From Deltaproteobacteria bacterium (lineage in GTDB: Bacteria > Myxococcota_A > Polyangia > Haliangiales > Haliangiaceae), in NCBI GenBank assembly GCA_013813945.1, contig JACCQV010000780.1, forward strand, positions 1 to 6,669: a stretch of DNA of 6,669 bases, read 5' to 3'. The notes under the pieces are model-generated. The model did no database searches. It was not told the origin of the DNA and saw nothing but the letters and a program-made list of their open reading frames with translations. The number at the start of each line of letters is the position of its first letter. Position 1 is the first letter of the stretch. Below, piece after piece: positions 1 through 5,625 of this stretch. The translations under genes were made by a program, and so were the position numbers.

Positions 1-121
1 GCTGCATCGCGTCGCCGTTCGGGGTGCGGAGGACCTGATCGTCCTGGCCTTCCCAGCCGCCACACAGGCAACCGGTCAGGGTCATCGCGGCGGGGAGCAG
101 AGCGGTCAGGAGCGTCTTCAT
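1..121 (-). CDS. Lipoprotein, N-terminal fragment (runs off window edge)
   Basis: Only the first 40 codons are inside the window, starting at the ATG at 121-119. The visible peptide begins MKTLLTALLPAAMTLTGC. It has a Lys at position 2, a hydrophobic stretch and a lipobox LTGC with the lipidated Cys at residue 18. A second Cys at residue 20 is followed by a Gly-Gly-Trp and an acidic stretch. This predicts export and anchoring to a membrane by signal peptidase II processing. No Asp follows the lipidated Cys, so nothing specifically argues for inner-membrane retention. No strong Shine-Dalgarno is visible upstream. The function cannot be told from this fragment; the signal is clear but the gene body lies outside the window. 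Confidence 0.7.
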   Translation of the reverse strand, partial: MKTLLTALLPAAMTLTGCLCGGWEGQDDQVLRTPNGDAMQ

Positions 122-223
122 GACCACTCACTAGAGCAACGGCAGGGCCAGGCAAGCTCGAGCGAGATCAGCTGGTTAGCCGTCGCGACTCGGCCCGCTG
201 GCCCGTGCGACACGACACCGGTG

Positions 224-586
224 TCAGGGCTCGCAGTCGTAGACGATCGCGGTGACCTGCTCCCACGGGTGGCGGCCCGGGAGCTGGGTCGACTGCAGGG
301 TCTCGAGGTCGAACTCGACGCGCATGTCGATGAACCGCGCGATCGCGACCGAGCTGTCGGCGAGGTTGTACTCGCCGTCCTTCGGCCGCGCCTCGAGGTC
401 CATGCGGACGTGGCCGTTCGAGCACAGGGTCAGGGTCTGGTAACACGGCGCGAGGTTGCCCTCGGCCAGGCACTGGGCCTCGCTGTCGAACGCGTCGATG
501 AGCCGGCGGTAGGCCGTGTCCTCGGCCAGCGTGTCATCCATGCACCCGGACGCGAGGACAGTGGCAGCGAGGAGGAATGCGCGCAT
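224..586 (-). CDS. Small lipoprotein of unknown function (120 aa)
   Basis: The start is the ATG at 586-584, chosen because it places a lipoprotein signal directly at the N-terminus: MRAFLLAATVLASGC, lipobox LASG with the lipidated Cys at residue 15. The frame stays open upstream to about 775, but that extension is Arg-rich and has no signal character, so I treat it as non-coding. The mature part has four more Cys (residues 39, 48, 55 and 118), which could form two disulfides in the envelope. The C-terminal half alternates charged and hydrophobic residues, with a run around residues 86-106 (FIDMRVEFDLET, then QLPGRHPW) that suggests a small beta-rich domain. I do not recognise the family. It lies in the same orientation as the partial lipoprotein gene at 1-121, 102 bp away, and 136 bp downstream of the AIM24 gene. 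Confidence 0.72.
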   Translation of the reverse strand: MRAFLLAATVLASGCMDDTLAEDTAYRRLIDAFDSEAQCLAEGNLAPCYQTLTLCSNGHVRMDLEARPKDGEYNLADSSVAIARFIDMRVEFDLETLQSTQLPGRHPWEQVTAIVYDCEP

Positions 587-623
587 GCGGCAGTGACGAG
601 CAAGCCATGCGCCAGCGCGAAGG

Positions 624-647
624 CGTGCAGGTGCCTGTTCCTGCACG
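624..647 (-). terminator. 8-bp inverted repeat between the AIM24 and lipoprotein genes
   Basis: CGTGCAGG at 624-631 is perfectly complementary to CCTGCACG at 640-647, with an 8-nt loop. It sits about 75 bp past the stop codon of the AIM24 gene and before the start of the 120-aa lipoprotein gene. It could end or attenuate the upstream transcript. No T-run follows on either strand, so it is not a canonical intrinsic terminator. It could also be a protein-binding palindrome or chance. Confidence 0.25.
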
Positions 648-722
648 ACCCTGATGCGCGCCTCTGGTCGTCGATCAACCCGCTCTTGGGGCGGCGCCTC
701 CCAGTGTTCGCCTACCGCACGA

Positions 723-1739
723 TCACGATCCGAGGCCGATGCCGCCGATCGCAGAGCCCTCGTCACCCCGGCCAAACCCCGACGCTGCCGCCGCGGCGAG
801 CATCCGCCCGGCGAGCCGCGAGAAAGGTAGCGACTGCAACCACACGCGACCCGGTCCAGTCAGCGTGGCGAAGAACAGTCCCTCGCCCCCGAACAGCGCC
901 GACTTGAAACCACCGACCCACTGGATGTCGTAGTTGACGCGCGGTTCGAACGCGACGAGGCAACCGGTGTCGATCCGCAGCGTCTCGCCCGCCTCGAGCT
1001 CGCGCGACACGACCGTCCCGCCCGCGTGGATGAACGCGAGGCCTTGACCCTCGAGCTTCTGCAGGATGAAACCCTCGCCCCCGAACACGCCGGCGCCGAG
1101 CTTCTTGTTCCAGGCGATACCAACCGCGATTCCCTTCGCGGCGCACAGGAATGCATCCTTCTGACAGAGCAACGTGCCGCCATGCTGGCGTAGATCGATC
1201 GGGATGATCTTTCCGGGGTAGGGCGCGGCGAACGCGACCTTCTGGCGCTCGCGCGCAGCATTACCGAACACGGTCATGAACAGCGACTCGCCGGTCAGCA
1301 CACGCTTCGCACCCGCCGCGAGCTTGCCGAAGAACCCCTGGTCCTGCGCCTGGTGCGAACCATCTCCGAAGATCGTCTCCATCTTGATCCCGGGCTCCAT
1401 GTAGAAGAACGAGCCGGCCTCCGCGATCGCAGCCTCGCCGGGATCGAGGACGATCTCGACGAACTGCATCTCCTCGCCGATCACTTCGAAGTCGATCTGA
1501 TCCGCGACGATCGGTGCGGGACCTTGCGGCGGCGGTGGTGGCGGTGGCGGCGCGTGATGGAACATCGCCTGGAACACCGGGACCTGCGCGATCGGCGTCC
1601 ACTGCGGCTGCGTCTGGCCATAGACGTACGCGGTCTGATCGAGCTGACCTGCTCGGATCCGATCGATCACCTGCTGCGTGCCGAGGGGACCCTGCTGCTG
1701 ACCGTTGATGCCGATGTACCAGAGAGCGCCGTCGTTCAT
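723..1739 (-). CDS. GYF_2 domain-AIM24 (TIGR00266-type) fusion protein
   Basis: This is a 338-aa protein with no signal peptide, so it is probably cytoplasmic. Residues 7-55 match the GYF_2 (DUF4339) pattern: W-Y at 7-8, Q-G-P at 16-18 and a Trp near residue 47 in a 'P.W.P' context. GYF_2 is generally thought to bind proline-rich or partner peptides. A linker with eight consecutive Pro (residues 64-71) follows. Residues 82-300 form an AIM24-like beta-sandwich with characteristic Gly-rich turns (FGGEG at 219-223 and 283-287; GPGRVW at 295-300) and a C-terminal tail rich in Ala and Gly. AIM24 family members are widespread; the mitochondrial relative affects inner-membrane organisation, but the bacterial role is unclear. 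The own Pro tract could be a ligand for the GYF_2 domain (inference). The start is 32 bp after the stop of the regulator gene on the same strand, which suggests an operon. No clear Shine-Dalgarno is seen. Confidence 0.9.
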   Translation of the reverse strand: MNDGALWYIGINGQQQGPLGTQQVIDRIRAGQLDQTAYVYGQTQPQWTPIAQVPVFQAMFHHAPPPPPPPPQGPAPIVADQIDFEVIGEEMQFVEIVLDPGEAAIAEAGSFFYMEPGIKMETIFGDGSHQAQDQGFFGKLAAGAKRVLTGESLFMTVFGNAARERQKVAFAAPYPGKIIPIDLRQHGGTLLCQKDAFLCAAKGIAVGIAWNKKLGAGVFGGEGFILQKLEGQGLAFIHAGGTVVSRELEAGETLRIDTGCLVAFEPRVNYDIQWVGGFKSALFGGEGLFFATLTGPGRVWLQSLPFSRLAGRMLAAAAASGFGRGDEGSAIGGIGLGS

Positions 1740-1771
1740 GCGCAGGTCGTACTACGATCCGCCGCGCCCCG

Positions 1772-3460
1772 TCAGCGCTTCTTGAGGTCGTGCTTCTCCA
1801 TCATCCGGATCAGCGCGAACCGCGAGATGCCGAGCTTCTTGGCCGCCCTGGTCTGGTTGCCATTCGTCGAGTCGAGCGCATCGAGGACGGACTCGCGCTC
1901 GACGTCGGCGACGCGCTGCCGAACATCGATCGCCGGGGCCGTCGTCGACGAGTGGGCGAGCTTCTCGAGCAGTCGATCCGGAAGGTGGTGCGGCTCGATG
2001 CGCGCGCCGGCACTCATCACGCACGCACGCTCGATCACGTTGCGGAGCTCGCGGACGTTGCCCGGCCACGAGTACGCATCGAGCACCTCGAGCACCTCGG
2101 GGCCGACGCTCGCCGAGCGCCCTGCCGGTGACAGCTCGCGCGCGAAGTGGAGTGCGAGCGGTTCGATCTCGGTCCGCCGATCGCGCAGTGGTGGGATCGG
2201 GATCACGAACCCGCTGATCCGGAAGTACAGGTCGTTGCGGAATCGCCCGCGTGCGACCTCGGCCTCGAGATCGCGATTCGTCGCGCACACGAGGCGAACG
2301 TCGGTCGGCGTCTCGCGTGTGCTGCCGATCCGCACGACCGAGCTCTGCTCGAGCGCGCGCAGCAGTTTGCCCTGCGTGTTGAGCGGCAGCTCGCCGATCT
2401 CGTCGAGGAACAGCGTGCCCGTCGAGGCGGCCTCGAAGAAGCCCGGCTGGGCGCCGCCGAACAGCTCGGACTCGACGAGTGCCTCGGACAGCGTCGCGCA
2501 GTTGAGCCGCACGAAGGGCCCGGCGCGGCGTGGGCTGAGCTGGTGGATCTGTTCGGCAATCACCTCCTTGCCGACACCGGTCTCGCCGACGACGAGCACG
2601 GTGATCGCGGACGGTGCCACGCGCTTTGCGAGCACCATGACCTGCTCCATCAGCGGATCGACGACGACCGGCTGGTTGGTGGCGCCCGCACCGGTGCGGG
2701 ACTCTCGATCGATGCCGCGCAATCGATCGCGCGCGACGCCGATCAGCTCGCCGACGTGCGAGCCGTCCTGGGGGAAGCTCGCGGCACCGAATGCCGCTGT
2801 CAGTCCCACAGGCACGGCAGCCGAGCGCCGGGCGACGGCGATGGTGGCGTCGCGATCCGTCTCCGGCAACACCAGTGCGAGCTCCTCGGCACCGTACTCC
2901 GCGACGACGTCCATTCTCCGCAGCTGGCCGACCAGCGCCTCGACGTGCTCCGTCATCAGCTCGACCGGGCCTTCGATCCGCAGCATCACGAGCCCGAGCG
3001 GACGCTGGTAGCGCACGGCGCGATCGACCTCGGCGTCGAAGCGGTCCTCGAACTCGCCGACGGTCGCGACCTGGCGCGTGCGCTTTGCGGAGCTCGAGCT
3101 CGCGACGATCGCGCTCGCGGGACCGACCACGATCACGTCTCCGACGGCGAGCCGGCGGGCCCCGATGATCGGCGCTCCGTTGACCGACGTCCCGTTGCGA
3201 CTCTCGAGATCCTCGACCTGCACATGATCACCGCGCCGCTTCACCCGCGCGTGCCGGCGCGATACGCCATCGTGATCGACCTGGATGTCACAATCCTCGT
3301 TGCGGCCGAACAGCAGCTCCGCGGCATCGCGAACCGGGACCACCCGCGAGCTCATCTCCTCGCCGGCACCCGAGACAATCAGGTACCAGGAGCTGTCCGT
3401 GGCAGGACGGTCGTCGACGTAGACGTCGGCGCTCGTCGTGTTGCGTTCGTTGCGCGCCAC
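1772..3460 (-). CDS. FHA/degenerate-GGDEF/AAA+ (sigma-54-activator-like)/Fis-HTH regulator lacking the GAFTGA loop
   Basis: A 562-aa cytoplasmic transcription regulator starting at GTG 3460-3458. The next Met, residue 36, would cut into the FHA domain, which supports the GTG. Domains in order: an FHA phosphothreonine-binding domain at about 25-115 (GR 52-53, SRRHA 67-71, RNGTSVNG 88-95); a short GGDEF-like domain at about 131-250 whose signature is YGAEE (189-193), with Arg in place of the first metal-binding Asp, so it is unlikely to make cyclic di-GMP; an AAA+ domain at about 262-495; and a Fis-type helix-turn-helix at about 530-560. The AAA+ domain has Walker A GETGVGKE 292-299, Walker B TLFLDEIGELP 349-359, an arginine-finger region GRFRNDLYFR 405-414 and WPGNVREL 465-472. 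The GAFTGA loop is absent: ELFG (332-335) passes through only GAQP into GFFEAA. FHA input implies control by a Ser/Thr kinase, common in myxobacteria. It diverges from the selenoprotein pair across 80 bp, so it may regulate those genes (inference). Confidence 0.93.
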   Translation of the reverse strand: MARNERNTTSADVYVDDRPATDSSWYLIVSGAGEEMSSRVVPVRDAAELLFGRNEDCDIQVDHDGVSRRHARVKRRGDHVQVEDLESRNGTSVNGAPIIGARRLAVGDVIVVGPASAIVASSSSAKRTRQVATVGEFEDRFDAEVDRAVRYQRPLGLVMLRIEGPVELMTEHVEALVGQLRRMDVVAEYGAEELALVLPETDRDATIAVARRSAAVPVGLTAAFGAASFPQDGSHVGELIGVARDRLRGIDRESRTGAGATNQPVVVDPLMEQVMVLAKRVAPSAITVLVVGETGVGKEVIAEQIHQLSPRRAGPFVRLNCATLSEALVESELFGGAQPGFFEAASTGTLFLDEIGELPLNTQGKLLRALEQSSVVRIGSTRETPTDVRLVCATNRDLEAEVARGRFRNDLYFRISGFVIPIPPLRDRRTEIEPLALHFARELSPAGRSASVGPEVLEVLDAYSWPGNVRELRNVIERACVMSAGARIEPHHLPDRLLEKLAHSSTTAPAIDVRQRVADVERESVLDALDSTNGNQTRAAKKLGISRFALIRMMEKHDLKKR

Positions 3461-3540
3461 CCACGGCAGCGTAGACGATCTTGGCGCCGCGAGGTACGCC
3501 CTGGCGTAACCGACGAGCCGAACGCGCGTACCCTATGTCC
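3461..3540. promoter_or_regulatory. Divergent intergenic region with candidate operator repeats
   Basis: These 80 bp separate the minus-strand regulator from the plus-strand selenoprotein pair and should hold both promoters. GGTACGCC (3493-3500) faces GGCGTAACC (3503-3511) across 2 bp, an inverted repeat with one extra A in the right arm. A third half-site, GCGTACC, lies at 3526-3532. This arrangement could bind a dimeric regulator such as the Fis-type HTH protein encoded next door. TACCCT at 3529-3534 resembles a minus-10 element and ends 6 bp before the ATG at 3541, which would allow a near-leaderless transcript, but I see no matching minus-35. I found no element with correct sigma-54 GG-N10-GC spacing. 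Confidence 0.35.
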
Positions 3541-4836
3541 ATGCCGCACTCCTTCACCGCTGCCGCCCGGTTCGCTCTGGTGTTGCTGATTGCTGTCAGC
3601 TGGCCGCACGAGAGTGCGGCGCAGTGCACGACATGAGTGAACCCCGCGCTCCCGGGTGGAGCGGCTGGTACCGAGGTTCAGCTCGACGGCGATCTGTGGT
3701 CGACCGGCGGTAGGCTCGGCTATGCGTTCGTTCCGTACGGACGGCTGCAGCAGGGGACCTCGCCGGCACCGAATCCCAACCAGCTCGCGATCGACGTCCA
3801 CCTCGCCTCCGCGCAGGTTCACATCACCGCACCCACGGGAACCTCACTGGATCTGCAGCTACCCTTCGGCTCGCTGATCACGCGGTCGGTCGCAGAGAAT
3901 CGCACCGACACGGGGATCGGAGATCTCGAGCTACGCATCCGGCAGAGCCTGCGCGACCTGATCCGCCGCCCAGCGCTGGTGCTCTCGGCCGGGCTCGTGC
4001 TGCCGACCGGCGAGTACGTCGCGCGAAGCGGTGCCGCAAACCTCGCCCCCGAGGCGAGCTATCTCACGCTCGGTCGCGGCGTAGCATGGTGGATCGTGGA
4101 AGCGGACGCTCGGATCGAGCTCACGCGAGGGGTGTCCGTGTTCGGTCAGCTCAGCGGTCGGGGGCCGGTCGGGCGCACCGAGGACGACTTCGCGTGGGGC
4201 ACCGAGCTGCGCTCCACAGCCGGCGTGCAGGTCGCGGTCATCGGTACGTCTCTGTCACTCGTCCTGTCGTCGGATCTCCAGGCGCGCGGTGGCGCGAGCG
4301 AGCCCGATCCCTTCTCCATGGAGCGCCTGGAGTCTTCGAACGCCGGTGGCCTGCAATGGTCGCTGGCGCCCGCAGCGGTGTTCACCCCCGCCAGCAATAT
4401 CTCTCTCGTAGTGGGAGTCAGGATCCCCTTGCTGAGCGACGTGACTGGCAACCAGCTGGTTCCGGAGACCGGAGGCTTCATCGCTGTGTCGTACACGCAG
4501 CGGCTGACCCAGCGCCGAGCGAAGGCGTCAGCGCACGTCCAGCCCGCGCTCGGGCAGCTCACGGTCGTCGACTACTGGGCGACGTGGTGCGCGCCGTGCA
4601 GCCGGATCTCTCGCGCGCTGGAGGAGGCAGCGCCTCGCTGGCCCGACGTCCGGATCATCAAGGTCGATGCCACCGAGTGGCCGAGCGAGACGAGCCCGGC
4701 GTTACCTGCCGGAGCTTCCGGGTTGCCGGCGATCGAGATCTTTGATCGGTCTGGCACCCGGGTGCGCCTGCTCGTTGGAGATGAAGCCTTGCGTGTCGTC
4801 GAAGAAGTCGACAAGCTTCGGAAGGATCCTCAATGA
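3541..4836 (+). CDS. Predicted selenoprotein: signal peptide, CxxU motif, outer-membrane beta-barrel-like domain, C-terminal thioredoxin domain
   Basis: Read through the TGA at 3634-3636 as selenocysteine (U32), this is 431 aa. ATG 3541 begins a classic signal peptide (hydrophobic core about 11-20, S-A-A cleavage site before Q28). The mature protein then starts Q-C-T-T-U, a CxxU motif. An in-frame ATG at 3535 is an alternative start. Residues about 40-325 look like an outer-membrane beta-barrel of the transporter/phenol-degradation (MetA-like) type: alternating strands, GDLELRIRQ, LVLPTGEY, SVFGQLSGR and a final strand ending SYTQRL. Residues about 335-431 are a thioredoxin domain with active site WCAPC (C350, C353) and cis-Pro in GLPAIEIF (P396). 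Barrel plus thioredoxin in one chain is uncommon. If the TGA were a stop, translation from GTG 3637 would leave a barrel without a signal peptide, and no ribosome binding site precedes that GTG. The gene overlaps the next one by ATGA. Readthrough is inferred; a pseudogene or sequencing error is the alternative. Confidence 0.75.
3634..3679 (+). promoter_or_regulatory. In-frame TGA with bacterial SECIS-like hairpin (gene 1)
   Basis: TGA 3634-3636 is followed by 16 nt and then the apical loop CGGGT (3653-3657). The loop is closed by six perfect pairs: CGCTCC (3647-3652) with GGAGCG (3658-3663). A possible basal stem pairs GAACC (3639-3643) with GGTTC (3675-3679), leaving an uneven internal loop. 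Bacterial SECIS elements lie in the coding region just after the UGA and carry a G near the start of a small apical loop that contacts SelB. This hairpin meets that description and matches the geometry of the one in the next gene. Confidence 0.65.
4820..4836 (+). promoter_or_regulatory. Strong Shine-Dalgarno and ATGA stop/start overlap
   Basis: GGAAGGA at 4820-4826 lies 6 nt before the ATG at 4833. This ATG overlaps the stop codon of the upstream gene (TGA 4834-4836). The arrangement fixes the start of the second gene and predicts translational coupling, so output of the second protein should depend on ribosomes that have passed the TGA at 3634 in the first. Confidence 0.8.
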
Positions 4837-5405
4837 CCCGCTCCACGCTGCTGTACCTGATGTTGATTTCCCTGCCGCTCACCGGGTGTGGCGAGGACGG
4901 TGGAGCTGCTGCCCCCGACGCGCCACGGGTGGCAGGCGACGCGCCGGGCGACGCGCCGGGCGGTGCGGTGACGCTGCCGACCTGGAAGCTGGAAGACGTT
5001 CAGCCCGCGAGCCCCCGTGTGGGGCAGACCTACGGCCTGGATTCCTTCACAGGAAGGATCATCGTCGTCTCGCTGCTCGAAGGGTTTTGAAGCGTCTGCC
5101 GGTCCCAGGCTGGGACCCTCGAGACGCTGTTCGATGACCTCGTCGCCGACGGTTACCCGGTGGAGTTCGTCGCGCTCGCGGATGCGAACGCCTCAGACTT
5201 CGCGACCCGGGTTTCGTTCCCGATCTTCCGTGACCCAAGCGCGGGGCGAACCGCCTGGATCGAGATGGCATCGATCGCCGCCAAGCACGACACCTTCGTG
5301 TTCGATAAGACCGGCGCACGTACCCTGTACTGGGATGCGAGCACCAAGAGCCTGTCGAACCTGAGCGCGGACATTCGCGCTGCCGTCGAGGCGATCGGGA
5401 GATAA
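4833..5405 (+). CDS. Predicted selenoprotein: selenoprotein P-like thioredoxin-fold lipoprotein with UxxC
   Basis: Read through the TGA at 5088-5090 as selenocysteine (U86), this is 190 aa ending at TAA 5403-5405. The N-terminus is a lipoprotein signal with lipobox LTGC (lipidated C19). An Ala/Pro/Gly/Asp-rich linker (20-48) follows, then a thioredoxin-fold domain from about 49 to 190. The strand IIVVSLLEGF leads into U86-S-V-C89, exactly where thioredoxins carry CxxC. From memory the domain matches the N-terminal domain of animal selenoprotein P: a PxWxxxD segment before the first strand (P49, W51, D55), the spacing UxxCxxQAxxLExL, a G-Y after the following helix (107-108), and DTFVFDKTGARTLYW near the end. 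Coding potential is continuous across the TGA in one frame: the downstream half lacks a convincing ribosome binding site and completes the fold, so two separate genes are unlikely. Probable role: thiol or peroxide redox chemistry in the envelope (inference). It is translationally coupled to the upstream selenoprotein gene. Confidence 0.85.
4935..4958 (+). repeat. Two tandem 12-bp units in the lipoprotein linker
   Basis: GGCGACGCGCCG occurs twice head to tail (4935-4946 and 4947-4958), encoding repeated Gly-Asp-Ala-Pro in the linker between the lipid anchor and the thioredoxin-fold domain. The unit keeps the reading frame, so copy-number change by slippage would only alter linker length. Confidence 0.7.
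5088..5128 (+). promoter_or_regulatory. In-frame TGA with bacterial SECIS-like hairpin (gene 2)
   Basis: TGA 5088-5090 is followed directly by a two-part hairpin. The lower stem AGCGTCT (5091-5097) pairs perfectly with AGACGCT (5122-5128). After a small internal loop (GCC against CTCG), the upper stem GGTCCC (5101-5106) pairs perfectly with GGGACC (5112-5117) around the 5-nt loop AGGCT (5107-5111). The loop starts 16 nt after the TGA, has G at its second and third positions and T at its last, as in the upstream gene. Thirteen perfect pairs inside coding sequence right after a TGA are strong evidence for SelB-dependent recoding. Confidence 0.8.
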
Positions 5406-5625
5406 TTCCGCGAGTTACTCCGTCAGCGTTCGTCGCTCGTGAGGAAACAATTTCGCGGTTACTTATCAAGATCCACGTGTAAGCGGCAATGCGCGCGCAC
5501 GCGCTCCTTCAATGTTTTCCGTCGAAGATCTGCGCTCCGAAGATCGAGGATGTGGAAATCAGCTCGACCTTGCGCGGACTTGCCTACAGAGACACGCGCC
5601 CACTTGGTGACTACACCGAGCGGGC
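5406..5625. other. Intergenic gap before the toroid lipoprotein gene
   Basis: This 220-bp stretch is less GC-rich than its surroundings, particularly 5440-5475, and should contain the promoter of the downstream gene. A direct repeat CGAAGATC occurs at 5523-5530 and 5538-5545, spaced 15 bp, and may be a weak operator candidate. I see no convincing terminator hairpin with a T-run after 5405, no RNA gene, and no open frame with good coding character. Confidence 0.4.

Noticed and set aside
214..225. Perfect 12-bp palindrome GACACCGGTGTC
   Set aside because: It overlaps the 3' end of the lipoprotein gene and has no T-run or partner copy. It is too short to claim a function.
182..226. Readthrough of the TGA ending the 120-aa lipoprotein as another selenocysteine
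   Set aside because: The extension would be short, Arg-rich and not domain-like, and no CxxU or UxxC context is present. The TGA is an ordinary stop.
1353..3011. Long plus-strand open frame (552 codons)
   Set aside because: It is antisense to the regulator and AIM24 genes. Its translation is low-complexity Ser/Arg/Ala-rich with no domain, as expected for a shadow frame in GC-rich DNA.
3461..3540. Sigma-54 promoter upstream of the selenoprotein genes
   Set aside because: The GG dinucleotides at 3483-3484 and 3503-3504 have no GC ten bases later, so the minus-24/minus-12 spacing is not met.
2147..3589. Long plus-strand open frame (480 codons)
   Set aside because: It is antisense to the regulator, rich in Arg, His and Asp, and has no recognisable motif.
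3637..4836. Start of the barrel-thioredoxin gene at GTG 3637
   Set aside because: It gives a barrel-like protein with no signal peptide and no Shine-Dalgarno, while a perfect signal peptide lies directly upstream in the same frame, separated only by TGA.
4833..5090. An 85-residue lipoprotein ending at TGA 5088, followed by a separate small gene from GTG 5160
   Set aside because: The thioredoxin fold is split at its active site, the downstream part lacks a start with a ribosome binding site, and codons 5091-5159 are in frame and match the family.
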